A stretch of DNA of 64,000 bases from contig NZ_CP080598.1 in the NCBI RefSeq assembly GCF_019598945.1, positions 3,162,001-3,226,000 of the forward strand, read 5' to 3'. This stretch comes from Sphaerospermopsis torques-reginae ITEP-024. GTDB lineage: Bacteria > Cyanobacteriota > Cyanobacteriia > Cyanobacteriales > Nostocaceae. The position numbers and the translations under genes were made by a program. Positions 8,082-16,467 of this stretch are shown one piece after another. Numbering within the stretch: position 1 is the first letter of the stretch; each line of letters opens with the position of its first letter. The notes beneath the pieces are model-generated. The model searched no databases. It was not told the DNA's origin and worked only from the letters and a program-made list of their open reading frames with translations.

Positions 8082-10472
8082 TTAATTTTCAATTCCTTGC
8101 TGCCAAGCTGCATAAAATTCAGGGTAACTCAGGTTTTGGGCAAAGTTCCAGAAAAGTTGATAAATTTTTGTGTCAAAACTCAAATAATCTTTTTCATAAA
8201 CATCTTTTGGTAAATATTTGTGCAAATGAGTAATTACCATTGCCATTTGTTCAACTTCTGTAATTTTATCTAAGCTTTCAGCCGCCCTTATCTTGGTATA
8301 TTCATCATCAGAAATGCGGATTAAATCAACCAAAGCCTGGATAGCATATTCATTGCCATTATCTATTTTTAATAAGCTTTCAGCCGCCCTTATCTTGGTA
8401 TATTCATTATCAGAATTGCGGATTAAATCAACCAAAGCCTGGATAGCATATTCATTGCCATTATCTATTTTTACTAAGCTTTCAGCCGCCCTTATCTTGG
8501 TATATTCATTATCAGAAATGCCGATTAAATTAACCAAAGCCTGGATAGCATATTCATTGCCATTTCCTATTTCTACTAAGCTTTCAGCCGCCGTTATCTT
8601 GGTATCTTCATTATCAGAAATGCGGATTAAATCAACCAAAGCCTGGATAGCATATTCATTGCCATTATCTATTTTTACTAAGCTTTCAGCCGCCCTTATC
8701 TTGGTATATTCATTATCAGAAATGCCGATTAAATTAACCAAAGCCTGGATAGCATATTCATTGCCATTTCCTATTTCTACTAAGCTTTCAGCCGCCGTTA
8801 TCTTGGTATCTTCATTATCAGAAATGCGGATTAAATCAACCAAAGCCTGGATAGCTTGTTGATGATTTGTTTCTGGGATAACTTTTGTAGCTGTGGTTGC
8901 TAATGTGTCAGTGAATCTTACCCAATTTTGTTGATCTTTGTCAAAATAACCAAAACCATAGCGAATAAGTTCTGCTACAATCTGATCTGATAATTTACAT
9001 TCTTTAAATTGATCAATTCCCGCAGCAGCTAAAAAGAAAGCACGATATTGATAAAATTCACCACACCCATCCTGAAAACTGCATAAAGCTTGAATAAATG
9101 CTGCTTTTTGTTCCTCTTCTACATCCTCTCTTCCCAACCACAATAAAATTACTTCCTTCCACTGGGGTTGAAAAATCCGATATGTACCTTGACTGAAATT
9201 TTCAGCATGATGATGGAAAAAATATGTCCACTTATCAACAGCTAAAGCTGCAAAATATTCCTCAAAGGTAGCATGATAAAAAGCATAAACCTTTTGAGTT
9301 GGTGATTCTGCGGCTATACCCACATGATTTAACCAACCCAGTTTTAAAGCCAGATAAAACAGGGAATTTTCATCATCAGGATATCCCAACCCTTCTTTAA
9401 TATCTTTTTTATTAATAATAAAATCTTCACGCAAGCGAAACCGCGAACCACTTGATTCTATATCCCCCAGTGCTAACTTCCCTAAACCTGTATTTAATTC
9501 GTGTTGTTGTTTTTTAGTAGTAGGAAATTTATCGGATTTCCATTTATAAATATAATTGACAAACTGTTGATATAATCCCGCTCTGGTTTCTGGTAAATTT
9601 CCTTCTTCCCGTTGCCAAATACTACATAACAGCGTCAACCGCAAAGGATTTTGAATCAAATCCTGTAACCGTGCTTTTTCTGTTTTACCTAATTCTGTTT
9701 TTAACCTTTCGCCTTTTTCCCTTTCTTTTCCATTGCCAAACCAGTTATTAATAAACTGATGCACTTGCGAGGGATAGTCAAAATCAAGTAAGCGATAGGT
9801 TTCAAACTCCGATAGTGCATTAACATCAGCTTGCCACACATTCAACCGACAAGTTAACACCACCCGCGTTTTCTGCCCTATCCATCCTTTTAACTGCTGG
9901 GCGATAGTTTCTAAAGGTTGGTGAAACTGAGTCCCCACAGACATTTCATCAGCACCATCCAACAGCAACCACACCCGTCCCTGTGCCATTTGCTGCTGGA
10001 AATCTGCTTGCTTTTCAGGAGTCAATTCTGTAGCGGAAACAGCTTGTTTTAACCAAATTTCACAAATATATTGTTGTAAATTTATTGTATTATCATTTCG
10101 TCCCAAGTCTGCCAAAGAAATCCAAATTGGCAAACCCAAATCTTTCTCTAAAATCCAAAATGCAATAGTTTGTAGCAGCGTGGTTTTTCCTGCACCTGGT
10201 TCACCAATTAATGCTACTTGTCGTCCTTTGGTTTTACCTTCTCCCTGTTCTAAAATTTGACTTAAAAAAGCCTCATGTTCAAATTTTTGTTCCTGTTCAT
10301 AGTTTGGTTTATATAACTGTGTACCTGCATCTGGTGCAAAGTCACCTTTATCTCGTTTCTCTACTTTCTTACGCTGCACCAGTGCTAAGGGTACATAAAT
10401 CTGTTCGCGTTCTTTTTTTGTATCCTCATCTTGGTGTAATAGTTTATTGCTAGTTGCTTGGTTTTGCAACAT
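8082..10472 (-). CDS. NACHT NTPase with C-terminal HEAT-like repeats (5' end probably truncated)
   Basis: The 796-residue frame contains Walker A GEPGAGKTTLLQ (90-101), Walker B GRVWLLLDGADEM (about 168-180) and a NACHT-type helical region through NPLRLTLLCSIWQ. It ends with six 34-residue HEAT/PBS-lyase-like units of pattern NEYAIQALVDLIRISDNE.TKI.AAESL (about 570-770). The units alternate between two types at 102-bp spacing and are nearly identical in DNA, implying recent expansion. NACHT-repeat proteins of bacteria are STAND ATPases implicated in anti-phage sensing, with the repeats as sensor. The first in-frame ATG (10472) has no spaced ribosome binding site, and upstream in-frame sequence still resembles the family's linker and N-terminal domain, interrupted by stops. 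The gene may therefore be a pseudogene or express a shortened protein. ATP-binding residues are intact. Confidence 0.8.
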   Translation of the reverse strand: MLQNQATSNKLLHQDEDTKKEREQIYVPLALVQRKKVEKRDKGDFAPDAGTQLYKPNYEQEQKFEHEAFLSQILEQGEGKTKGRQVALIGEPGAGKTTLLQTIAFWILEKDLGLPIWISLADLGRNDNTINLQQYICEIWLKQAVSATELTPEKQADFQQQMAQGRVWLLLDGADEMSVGTQFHQPLETIAQQLKGWIGQKTRVVLTCRLNVWQADVNALSEFETYRLLDFDYPSQVHQFINNWFGNGKEREKGERLKTELGKTEKARLQDLIQNPLRLTLLCSIWQREEGNLPETRAGLYQQFVNYIYKWKSDKFPTTKKQQHELNTGLGKLALGDIESSGSRFRLREDFIINKKDIKEGLGYPDDENSLFYLALKLGWLNHVGIAAESPTQKVYAFYHATFEEYFAALAVDKWTYFFHHHAENFSQGTYRIFQPQWKEVILLWLGREDVEEEQKAAFIQALCSFQDGCGEFYQYRAFFLAAAGIDQFKECKLSDQIVAELIRYGFGYFDKDQQNWVRFTDTLATTATKVIPETNHQQAIQALVDLIRISDNEDTKITAAESLVEIGNGNEYAIQALVNLIGISDNEYTKIRAAESLVKIDNGNEYAIQALVDLIRISDNEDTKITAAESLVEIGNGNEYAIQALVNLIGISDNEYTKIRAAESLVKIDNGNEYAIQALVDLIRNSDNEYTKIRAAESLLKIDNGNEYAIQALVDLIRISDDEYTKIRAAESLDKITEVEQMAMVITHLHKYLPKDVYEKDYLSFDTKIYQLFWNFAQNLSYPEFYAAWQQGIEN

Positions 10473-10640
10473 TCCACGGCAGATATCCGGCCAGTTTCTT
10501 GATGTGGTTGGTTTGTGTTCTGGTGGAACTGGGGGAGTATCTTCCGGGGGTGTGGTGTCAATTCAATCTTCTAGGTTTAAGTCTAAAGCTTTACTCACAT
10601 CTTGCACCTACCGAATAAACCCAGAAATAGCAGATGCAAA
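10473..10640 (-). pseudogene. Decayed N-terminal part of the NACHT gene
   Basis: Reading the minus strand in the frame of the NACHT protein, upstream of its first ATG, gives DTTPPEDTPPVPPEHKPTTS then RNWPDICRG, directly joined to MLQNQ. Before that come a TGA stop near 10562-10564 and the fragment VQDVSKALDLNLED. Related cyanobacterial NACHT and NB-ARC proteins have an HTH-like domain ending with such an LDLN-W-ED segment (compare RLNLDWREI at the 50.5-kb gene), then a Pro-rich linker. The TGA sits where a Trp codon (TGG) would be expected. A second in-frame stop (TAG) lies about 45 bases further upstream. Confidence 0.7.
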
Positions 10641-10816
10641 TTACAAAAAAATCACACTGTATCAATGCTAAGTATCCAGGAGTGCAGAGTCATAAAAATA
10701 ACGCTGTTTGCATAATTTCAGAGAAAAGGTAGTGAAATATATAATGAAAAAGCAAGCAAAATGTTTACCTACTTGATATGTTGGGAGCAACAATAACAAA
10801 TCATAGGAGTTCCCAG

Positions 10817-11182
10817 ATGTCCTTAATTAATAATCAAGAAAACAATTTAGTTGGAAATAACTTACCATTTTCTACTTCCTTAGAAACCAAATCTGATCAC
10901 ATTATTGAAGTAGCAACCCAGCAACCAAGAGACATTTACAAAGCCGTTTCTGACCATCCTTATAGTCCAGTAGCATGGGGTTTAGGTACATCTATGGTAA
11001 TAGTAGCAACAGGAGGGGTAATCAAGGTATGGAAATCTAGTCCAGAAGAATTGAAATATCTAGGTGACTGTATATCAACAGTTATCCATGCTGTAGCTGA
11101 CTTTGCACAAGTTCTCAAAGGGAGCAACAAGGAAGATCATCAGGAAGATAAAAAGGTTAATCAGGACAGGGACAATCAGTAG
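10817..11182 (+). CDS. Hypothetical protein with one transmembrane segment
   Basis: I do not recognise this 121-residue protein. It has a hydrophilic N-terminus, one hydrophobic stretch VAWGLGTSMVIVATGGVIKV (about 56-75) and a highly charged C-terminal tail rich in Lys, Asp and Gln. The start at 10817 (MSLINN) is chosen because AGGAG lies 7 bases upstream (10805-10809); the longer frame from 10778 has no such site. It neighbours the NACHT gene on the opposite strand, so a link to that system is possible but unsupported. Confidence 0.55.
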   Translation: MSLINNQENNLVGNNLPFSTSLETKSDHIIEVATQQPRDIYKAVSDHPYSPVAWGLGTSMVIVATGGVIKVWKSSPEELKYLGDCISTVIHAVADFAQVLKGSNKEDHQEDKKVNQDRDNQ

Positions 11183-11251
11183 TAATATTGTGTGATGGGC
11201 TTCTAGCCTATCCTCTTTCAAGTCAGCAGAAAATACAATTCAAAAGATACA

Positions 11252-11659
11252 TTACAAAATTGTTTTTTCTGAAATCAAACTGACATGAGGATAAGCAATA
11301 ATATTTTGATCAACTGTTACCAAAGGACAATTATAAACCCTGGCAGTAGCAACAATAATCCTATCAGCCAGATCTTTATGAAAGTCACCAGGTAGAGAAT
11401 AAGCTTCAATAGCAATAGCTGGAGTAATAGGAATTAACAAAACTCCTTCTTCAGCTAAAGCTATGGAAAACCATTCTTCTAAAGGTTTGGGTAAAATTAA
11501 CCGACCACGCTCAACTAATCTAGAAATTTCAATTAAACTAATACTAGATATACCAATACCATCAGCGCGAGAATTTTCAATTACTTCCTTATAAAATTCT
11601 GTTAATTGAGGCGAATCTTGATTCCACCACACCCAAATATGAGTATCAAGAATAATCAT
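11252..11659 (-). CDS. PIN-domain toxin (VapC family)
   Basis: About 135 residues. PIN-domain acidic residues are visible: MIILDTHIWVWW (first Asp), SSISLIEISRLVERG (Glu), DLADRIIVATARVY (Asp) and PLVTVDQNII (Asp). VapC proteins are Mg-dependent RNases that cut tRNA or other RNA when freed from antitoxin. I chose the start at 11657-11659, where ATGA overlaps the antitoxin's stop, the usual coupling in these operons, rather than a start five codons upstream. Confidence 0.88.
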   Translation of the reverse strand: MIILDTHIWVWWNQDSPQLTEFYKEVIENSRADGIGISSISLIEISRLVERGRLILPKPLEEWFSIALAEEGVLLIPITPAIAIEAYSLPGDFHKDLADRIIVATARVYNCPLVTVDQNIIAYPHVSLISEKTIL

Positions 11660-11946
11660 TTTTCCATTTCCCATTCATCAACAGGAATACCCGACTCTTC
11701 AGAAGTTGCAAGGAAAGAAAATGGTTGTGTTCCAGCTAAAACAGGTTTACGTCGTGGTGTAGAAATGGTATCTTCAGGAATAATATTAAACTGCTCTCGA
11801 ATAACAGCATTGATAATTTCTGAAGCTAAAGATTCTACCGAAATTCCTTTCACCGCAGCAGCTTTAATTAAAAACTGTTTTACTTCATTTTCAAGACAAA
11901 CATTCGTGCTAATCATAGTTTCATCTTTTCCCGAAAAAAGTTTCAT
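11656..11946 (-). CDS. Antitoxin of the VapC-type toxin
   Basis: This 96-residue protein lies immediately upstream of the PIN toxin and overlaps it by four bases (ATGA). Its N-terminal half (TNVCLENEVKQFLIKAAAVK, then GISVESLASEIINAVI) has the helix pattern of a ribbon-helix-helix-like DNA-binding domain. The C-terminal half is flexible and acidic (GIPVDEWEMEK), as expected for the toxin-wrapping tail. GAGGGGG lies about 10 bases upstream of the ATG at 11946. Autoregulation by the TA complex is expected from the family. Confidence 0.75.
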   Translation of the reverse strand: MKLFSGKDETMISTNVCLENEVKQFLIKAAAVKGISVESLASEIINAVIREQFNIIPEDTISTPRRKPVLAGTQPFSFLATSEESGIPVDEWEMEK

Positions 11947-11991
11947 TAATCAAAACCCCCTCTAACTCTTAGTAGTGGGGGTTTACAAAAC

Positions 11992-12984
11992 TTAATATCC
12001 GCCTTCTTCCTCGTATTCCACCTGTCTTTCCTTCACCTTCTTAGGAATATTCACAGGTTTGGGAGCATCATCCCAAGCATCACCTTCTACATCATCATAA
12101 TCATCATATTCATCAGCGTAGGTTTTGCTATAGGGTTGAGGTGCTGGTTTTTTAGGTGCTGGTGCTTGATATCTATCGCTACTCGTTGCTTCACTCCAGT
12201 TATCTTCTTCCTCTTCGTAGCGTATGGATTCATAAGCGCGGGCTTCCATTACCCGACGCTGTGGTATTTCTTCTTCTATATAATCTTCGGTCCATTCTTC
12301 CTCTTCCTGTGCTACAGGTTCAGGAGTGCGAACTTTGGGTTTAGGGGGTTCTAAAGGTACACCACTAGGTAACTGGTTTGCTGGAGAAACTGCGCGGGGT
12401 GCAGAATAACCATATTCTTCTTCTGCATCTCTTTCCCAAGGCGCTCTACCAATACCCAACCGTTCTAAAACACCGACTGTTAACTGGTTTACCCGTTCTT
12501 CTGCACCTTCAAATACAATCAGTCTACTCGGTCCGGTGCTGACAACTTCATCTATGGATATTTCATAGGTACTCAAAAACTGGTCAGGTATTTGGGGTAC
12601 TCCCAAGGAGGCGATGACGATAGAGTAAATTTTACCACTTTCGCCATTGAATTTAAAGCCCCTAACTCTGCCTAATACTTCCCCTGTTTCCGTGATCACT
12701 TCCCAGTTCATCAAGTTACTGAGAGCTTCCACATCAACATCTTCGATCACATCTTCATTATCAACCAAGATCACATCACCGATTTGGTTGATACTGCTAA
12801 GATACATTTGGCGAGGCAGTCCAGAGATAGAGATCAGGCTGTCTCGCAACCCAAGCGCCACAACCTCTCTTTGATCAATGTCTACCCAAAGTTGACTCAC
12901 TATACCCAGCCTTTTGCCATTATCGCGGGTAATTACTTGGGTGTTTAATATATCGGAACGTCTAATTATTTGTTCGGAGGTCAT
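11992..12984 (-). CDS. PRC-barrel domain protein with acidic disordered tail
   Basis: 330 residues. The first 165 or so contain two PRC-barrel units: RRSDILNTQVITRDNGKRLG with VSQLWVDIDQREVVALGLRD, and LMNWEVITETGEVLGRVRGF with SGKIYSIVIASLGVPQIP. The remaining part is Pro/Glu/Asp/Tyr-rich low complexity (EEEEWTEDYIEEEIPQ, YADEYDDYDDVEGD). PRC-barrels occur in the photosynthetic reaction centre H subunit and RimM, but standalone cyanobacterial forms have no assigned role. ATG 12984 is preceded by an AT-rich spacer. Monocistronic. Confidence 0.85.
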   Translation of the reverse strand: MTSEQIIRRSDILNTQVITRDNGKRLGIVSQLWVDIDQREVVALGLRDSLISISGLPRQMYLSSINQIGDVILVDNEDVIEDVDVEALSNLMNWEVITETGEVLGRVRGFKFNGESGKIYSIVIASLGVPQIPDQFLSTYEISIDEVVSTGPSRLIVFEGAEERVNQLTVGVLERLGIGRAPWERDAEEEYGYSAPRAVSPANQLPSGVPLEPPKPKVRTPEPVAQEEEEWTEDYIEEEIPQRRVMEARAYESIRYEEEEDNWSEATSSDRYQAPAPKKPAPQPYSKTYADEYDDYDDVEGDAWDDAPKPVNIPKKVKERQVEYEEEGGY

Positions 12985-13167
12985 TCTATAGGTCGTCCTG
13001 TTATCTTAGCGTGCCGTAGGCAATCTCGAATCCGGTTTGTATATAAACTATTTTTAACAGAAAATCAAGGTGATTGGTAATTGGTAATGGGTAATTGGTA
13101 ATGGGTAATTGGTCAGAATATTATTCTACTCTTGCCTTTTGCCTTTTGCCTCTTGCCTTTTGCTTAT

Positions 13168-13313
13168 CACCTCTAGCTTGAGTTACGCCAATTGTGCGTT
13201 CGGCTGATTTTATCGTCGGAAGGTGCAAACTGACAACGATAAACTGCGCTTGTTATGCCTGTTCTTTAATCATTTTAGCTAATCTTTCTACATTTGCCCC
13301 ATCTAAAAATATT
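13168..13313 (-). pseudogene. Fragment copy of the 3' end of smc
   Basis: The sequence from CACCTCTAGCTTGAGTTACG to TTTGCCCCATCTAAAAATAT aligns base for base, with scattered mismatches, to 20163-20310 in the genuine smc gene. Minus-strand translation reads FLDGANVERLAKMIKEQA, stop, [20 protein letters not shown] then IGVTQARG, matching the SMC C-terminal D-loop region. It has an internal stop and is only about 49 codons long, so it is a dead fragment about 7 kb from its source. Confidence 0.85.
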
Positions 13314-14074
13314 ACTTTAGGACTTACGCACTGTACGTTAATTCTAACTCTTGTGCAGTCTCAGATCAGGACTTTCACTACTTCTCAAGGATCTACGCTT
13401 CTTGAACTCAAGACCAATATATCACAACTCTGAATTAATCTACTCTTTCGTGTCTTTCCTCCTTTGCGTTTTGGTGCGAAACTTTGATTAAAATCTGGTT
13501 TTTTTACTTAAAAATGGCTGTAAAAGGATGATAATACTTACTTTTGCCCTAGTGCACCCCAGCCAATCATCGTCTTTCTATATTACAAGAATTGCGGCTC
13601 AAAGCCCCCATAGCAAGGTGTAATGTCAACCAAAAAGTTTTTAAGTAAGTCATATATATTTATTCATACATTTACAATTCAAGAATATTTCTCTGAAATA
13701 TAACTTCATTAATCAGTATATTCGCCCTTGATTTTGAGTATTTACCCATTAAGTAAGGAAAAAATACAGCTAAATTATACAATTTTATCCGGCTAAATAT
13801 TGTGGTACGGATATACTTCGACAAGCTCAGTACAAGTCCTGCCCACTATAATCACACCATACTTAAATAGAGTACATCTGATTATCATGTAATAATAGGA
13901 ATAAGTGTCACAGAAATTTGCCTAAGTCCTGTTTTGGTTTTTAAGGTAAAAAAAGCACAAATTTTCCTTGATAAAAGCCGCTTTTTTTTTCAGTAATTTA
14001 ACTAGTTGACAAGAAATAACAGTACAAATTAGATTTACAAATATCTACAAATCTTTACAAATCAACATAAAAAT
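13314..14074. other. Intergenic region without recognisable genes
   Basis: AT-rich. It contains a TAGGACTTACGCA motif at 13317-13329, as in the ends of the 33049-33141 element, and an imperfect hairpin before a T-run near 13956-13990. The rest shows nothing I can assign. It should contain the promoter of the lectin-RTX gene. Confidence 0.5.
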
Positions 14075-15868
14075 ATGCCGACTATTACAGGAACAGCAGC
14101 AGCAGACAACCTCCTCGGTACAACGAGTGACGATATTCTCAATGGTTTAGGTGGTAATGATACCCTCAATGGTGGGGGAGGAAATGATCAGATTTTTGGT
14201 GATGTCTCCGTACCCTATTTCACCTATAATGGCAAATTTTACCTCTTGAGTAATGCAGGTACTTGGACGCAAGCACAAGCACAAGCGGTTACTTTAGGTG
14301 GTAATCTTGTTACCGTTAATGATGCTGCGGAAAATCAATTTCTGGTTAACACCTTTGGTGGTTCAGAAGGTTTATGGATTGGTTTGACAGATGAAGTGAC
14401 CGAAGGAACATTTAAATGGGCAAATGGAGAAGCTGTAACTTATACTAACTGGGCTCCAGGTGAACCTAATGATTCTGGTGGTCAAGACTATGCTTGGATC
14501 AATTTTCAAAATCCTGGAAAATGGGATGATGCTGGCATAGCTAATTTCCGAGGAATCATCGAAATCGCTAACCCATCTAATGACACAATCATCGGTAGCG
14601 CCGGCAACGATACAATTAATGGGGGTATTGGTCAAGACACAGCAAATTACAGTGCCATAGGTCAAGCCATTACCCTGAAACCAACAGGAGTAGTTACCAA
14701 AGGTACAGCAGGAACAGACCAACTGGTTGGTATAGAGAACATTATCGCTGCAACAGGTCTAACTAACATTATTGATGCTTCCACAGCCACCGGCACTGCT
14801 ACCATTAATGCCAATTTAGCGACTAAATCCCTAGTTGTGAATATCGGTGATAGTGCTTTCCCCACTTTGTCTTTTTCTGTTCATAATTTTGTCAATGTTA
14901 TTGGTACAGCCAATAATGACACAATTACTGGGGATGATGGCAATAATACACTAATAGGGAATGCCGGTAATGATACCCTCAATGGTGGGGGAGGAAATGA
15001 TCAGATTTTTGGTGATTTTACCTCTGCTATTACTGCTCCCATTTTCACCTATAATGGCAAATTTTACCTCTTAAGTAATGCAGGTACTTGGACACAAGCA
15101 CAAGCACAAGCGGTTACTTTAGGTGGTAATCTTGTTACCGTTAATGATGCTGCGGAAAATCAATTTCTAGTTAATACCTTTGGTGGTTCAGAAGGTTTAT
15201 GGATTGGTTTGACAGATGAAGTGACCGAAGGAACATTTAAATGGGCAAATGGAGAAGCTGTAACTTATACTAACTGGGCTCCAGGTGAACCTAATGATTT
15301 TGGTGGTCAAGACTATGCTTGGATCAATTTTCAAAATCCTGGAAAATGGGATGATGCTGGCATAGCTAATTTCCGAGGAATCATCGAAATCAATGGCGGC
15401 AATGACACAATTATCGGTAGCACAGGTGATGATACAATTAACGGCGGTTTAGGAAGCGATACAGTTAACTATAGCAGTCTTACGGAAGCAATTACCCTGT
15501 TAGCAGGTGGAATCGTTAATAAAGGCTCTTTTGGTACAGATACAATTGTAAGCGTAGAAACTGTAATTGGTGCTACAGGCCAATCTAACACCATAGACGC
15601 ATCCACTGGAATCGCTACCACCACATCCCTCAACGTCAATCTAGCCACTAATAGCCTGATCATCAACGGATTACCAGCGCCGATTAATTCTATCACCTTA
15701 AATGTGCAGAATTTCCTAAATGTGGTTGGTACTACTCAAAACGATACCATCATAGGTAATAATCTGGCTAACGAGTTAGTTGGAAATACGAGCAGTGGTG
15801 AAATTTTCGCTACTTTGCAAAATGTTAGTTTCACATTAATTACAAGTGTTGACTTCACTGTAGTCTAA
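14075..15868 (+). CDS. RTX-type calcium-binding protein with two C-type lectin domains
   Basis: 597 residues. Order: a short RTX block (NGLGGNDTLNGGGGNDQIFG, about 23-42), CTLD 1 (48-163), more RTX repeats and a spacer, CTLD 2 (about 320-437), RTX, then a C-terminal beta-rich tail. Each CTLD has the WIGL motif (LWIGLTDEVTEGTFKWANGE), an EPN triplet (APGEPND) that in animal lectins favours mannose-type sugars, and WDDAG in the WND position. The two CTLDs are almost identical in DNA over roughly 370 bases (14200-14570 and 15040-15400), so the duplication is recent or homogenised. There is no N-terminal signal peptide; RTX proteins are usually exported by type I secretion, but no exporter is nearby. 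Likely extracellular. The stop codon TAA coincides with the target duplication of a MITE. Confidence 0.82.
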   Translation: MPTITGTAAADNLLGTTSDDILNGLGGNDTLNGGGGNDQIFGDVSVPYFTYNGKFYLLSNAGTWTQAQAQAVTLGGNLVTVNDAAENQFLVNTFGGSEGLWIGLTDEVTEGTFKWANGEAVTYTNWAPGEPNDSGGQDYAWINFQNPGKWDDAGIANFRGIIEIANPSNDTIIGSAGNDTINGGIGQDTANYSAIGQAITLKPTGVVTKGTAGTDQLVGIENIIAATGLTNIIDASTATGTATINANLATKSLVVNIGDSAFPTLSFSVHNFVNVIGTANNDTITGDDGNNTLIGNAGNDTLNGGGGNDQIFGDFTSAITAPIFTYNGKFYLLSNAGTWTQAQAQAVTLGGNLVTVNDAAENQFLVNTFGGSEGLWIGLTDEVTEGTFKWANGEAVTYTNWAPGEPNDFGGQDYAWINFQNPGKWDDAGIANFRGIIEINGGNDTIIGSTGDDTINGGLGSDTVNYSSLTEAITLLAGGIVNKGSFGTDTIVSVETVIGATGQSNTIDASTGIATTTSLNVNLATNSLIINGLPAPINSITLNVQNFLNVVGTTQNDTIIGNNLANELVGNTSSGEIFATLQNVSFTLITSVDFTVV

Positions 15869-16032
15869 GAGGTTGTTTGAAAAGTATTAGATGAAACGCG
15901 ATAATCTCTAGAAACCTAACCCCCCTTCCCCCCTTCCCTACAAGGGAATGGGGGTTTCAAAGCCTCTTCCCGCGTCGGGGAGAGGTTTGGAGAGGGGTTT
16001 ATTTATACATTAAAAACTTTTCAAACATCCTC
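15869..16032. mobile_element. 164-bp MITE with 3-bp TAA target duplication
   Basis: Inverted ends GAGGTTGTTTGAAAAGT and (inverse) GAGGATGTTTGAAAAGT. TAA lies at both flanks (15866-15868 and 16033-16035), the left one being the stop codon of the lectin gene. A nearly identical copy is at 51923-52085. Internally it carries a GC-rich hairpin (CCTCTTCCCGCG/CGGGGAGAGG). Non-coding. Confidence 0.85.
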
Positions 16033-16035
16033 TAA

Positions 16036-16467
16036 GTTAGTACCATGTTTTGAGGGGATGTTTTAAAAGTATCTGATCATGTATCAAATATTTGAATGTC
16101 CTACTAAATCTCCCTAAACAAGCAGGGCGTTTTCATTCTCGAAATTTGCGATCGCTAGAACCTTTTGAGCATCAATACTTGGGCTTGTTTTTCATATTAA
16201 TTAATCAAAAATTAGAAAAAAAAGCATCTATTGACCTGTGGAAAAGGGTTTTGGGTAAATGATTTTGCAATTTACCCCCCACTTTGAAAACGCCCTGCTA
16301 AACAAGGGGGACTTTAAATTGAGATTTTTTCAGACAGTCATACTCAGAGCAACCGTGTCCTCCTGTAGTCACATCTATGTTAAGCTGGGTGGTTATAATA
16401 AGTTTAAATGCTCAAATTGCGAACATTATCCTCAATCAGCGACGCTAACGCAGGGAGCTAATTAATC
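16036..16467. other. Intergenic region with solo MITE-end relic and HIP1 site
   Basis: GAGGGGATGTTTTAAAAGTA at about 16052-16071 resembles a diverged solo end of the preceding MITE. A HIP1 octamer lies near 16148. The rest looks non-coding. Confidence 0.5.

Noticed and set aside
8293-8862. Open frame on the plus strand with regular 34-residue repeats
   Set aside because: It is the antisense shadow of the HEAT-repeat DNA of the NACHT gene; the repetition comes from the coding strand.
13194-13433. 79-codon plus-strand frame
   Set aside because: It lies antisense to the smc fragment and runs into repeat sequence; no protein features.
16259-16465. 68-codon plus-strand frame before the Uma2 gene
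   Set aside because: No family features, lies in repeat-rich spacer, ends 2 bases before a gene with its own ribosome binding site.
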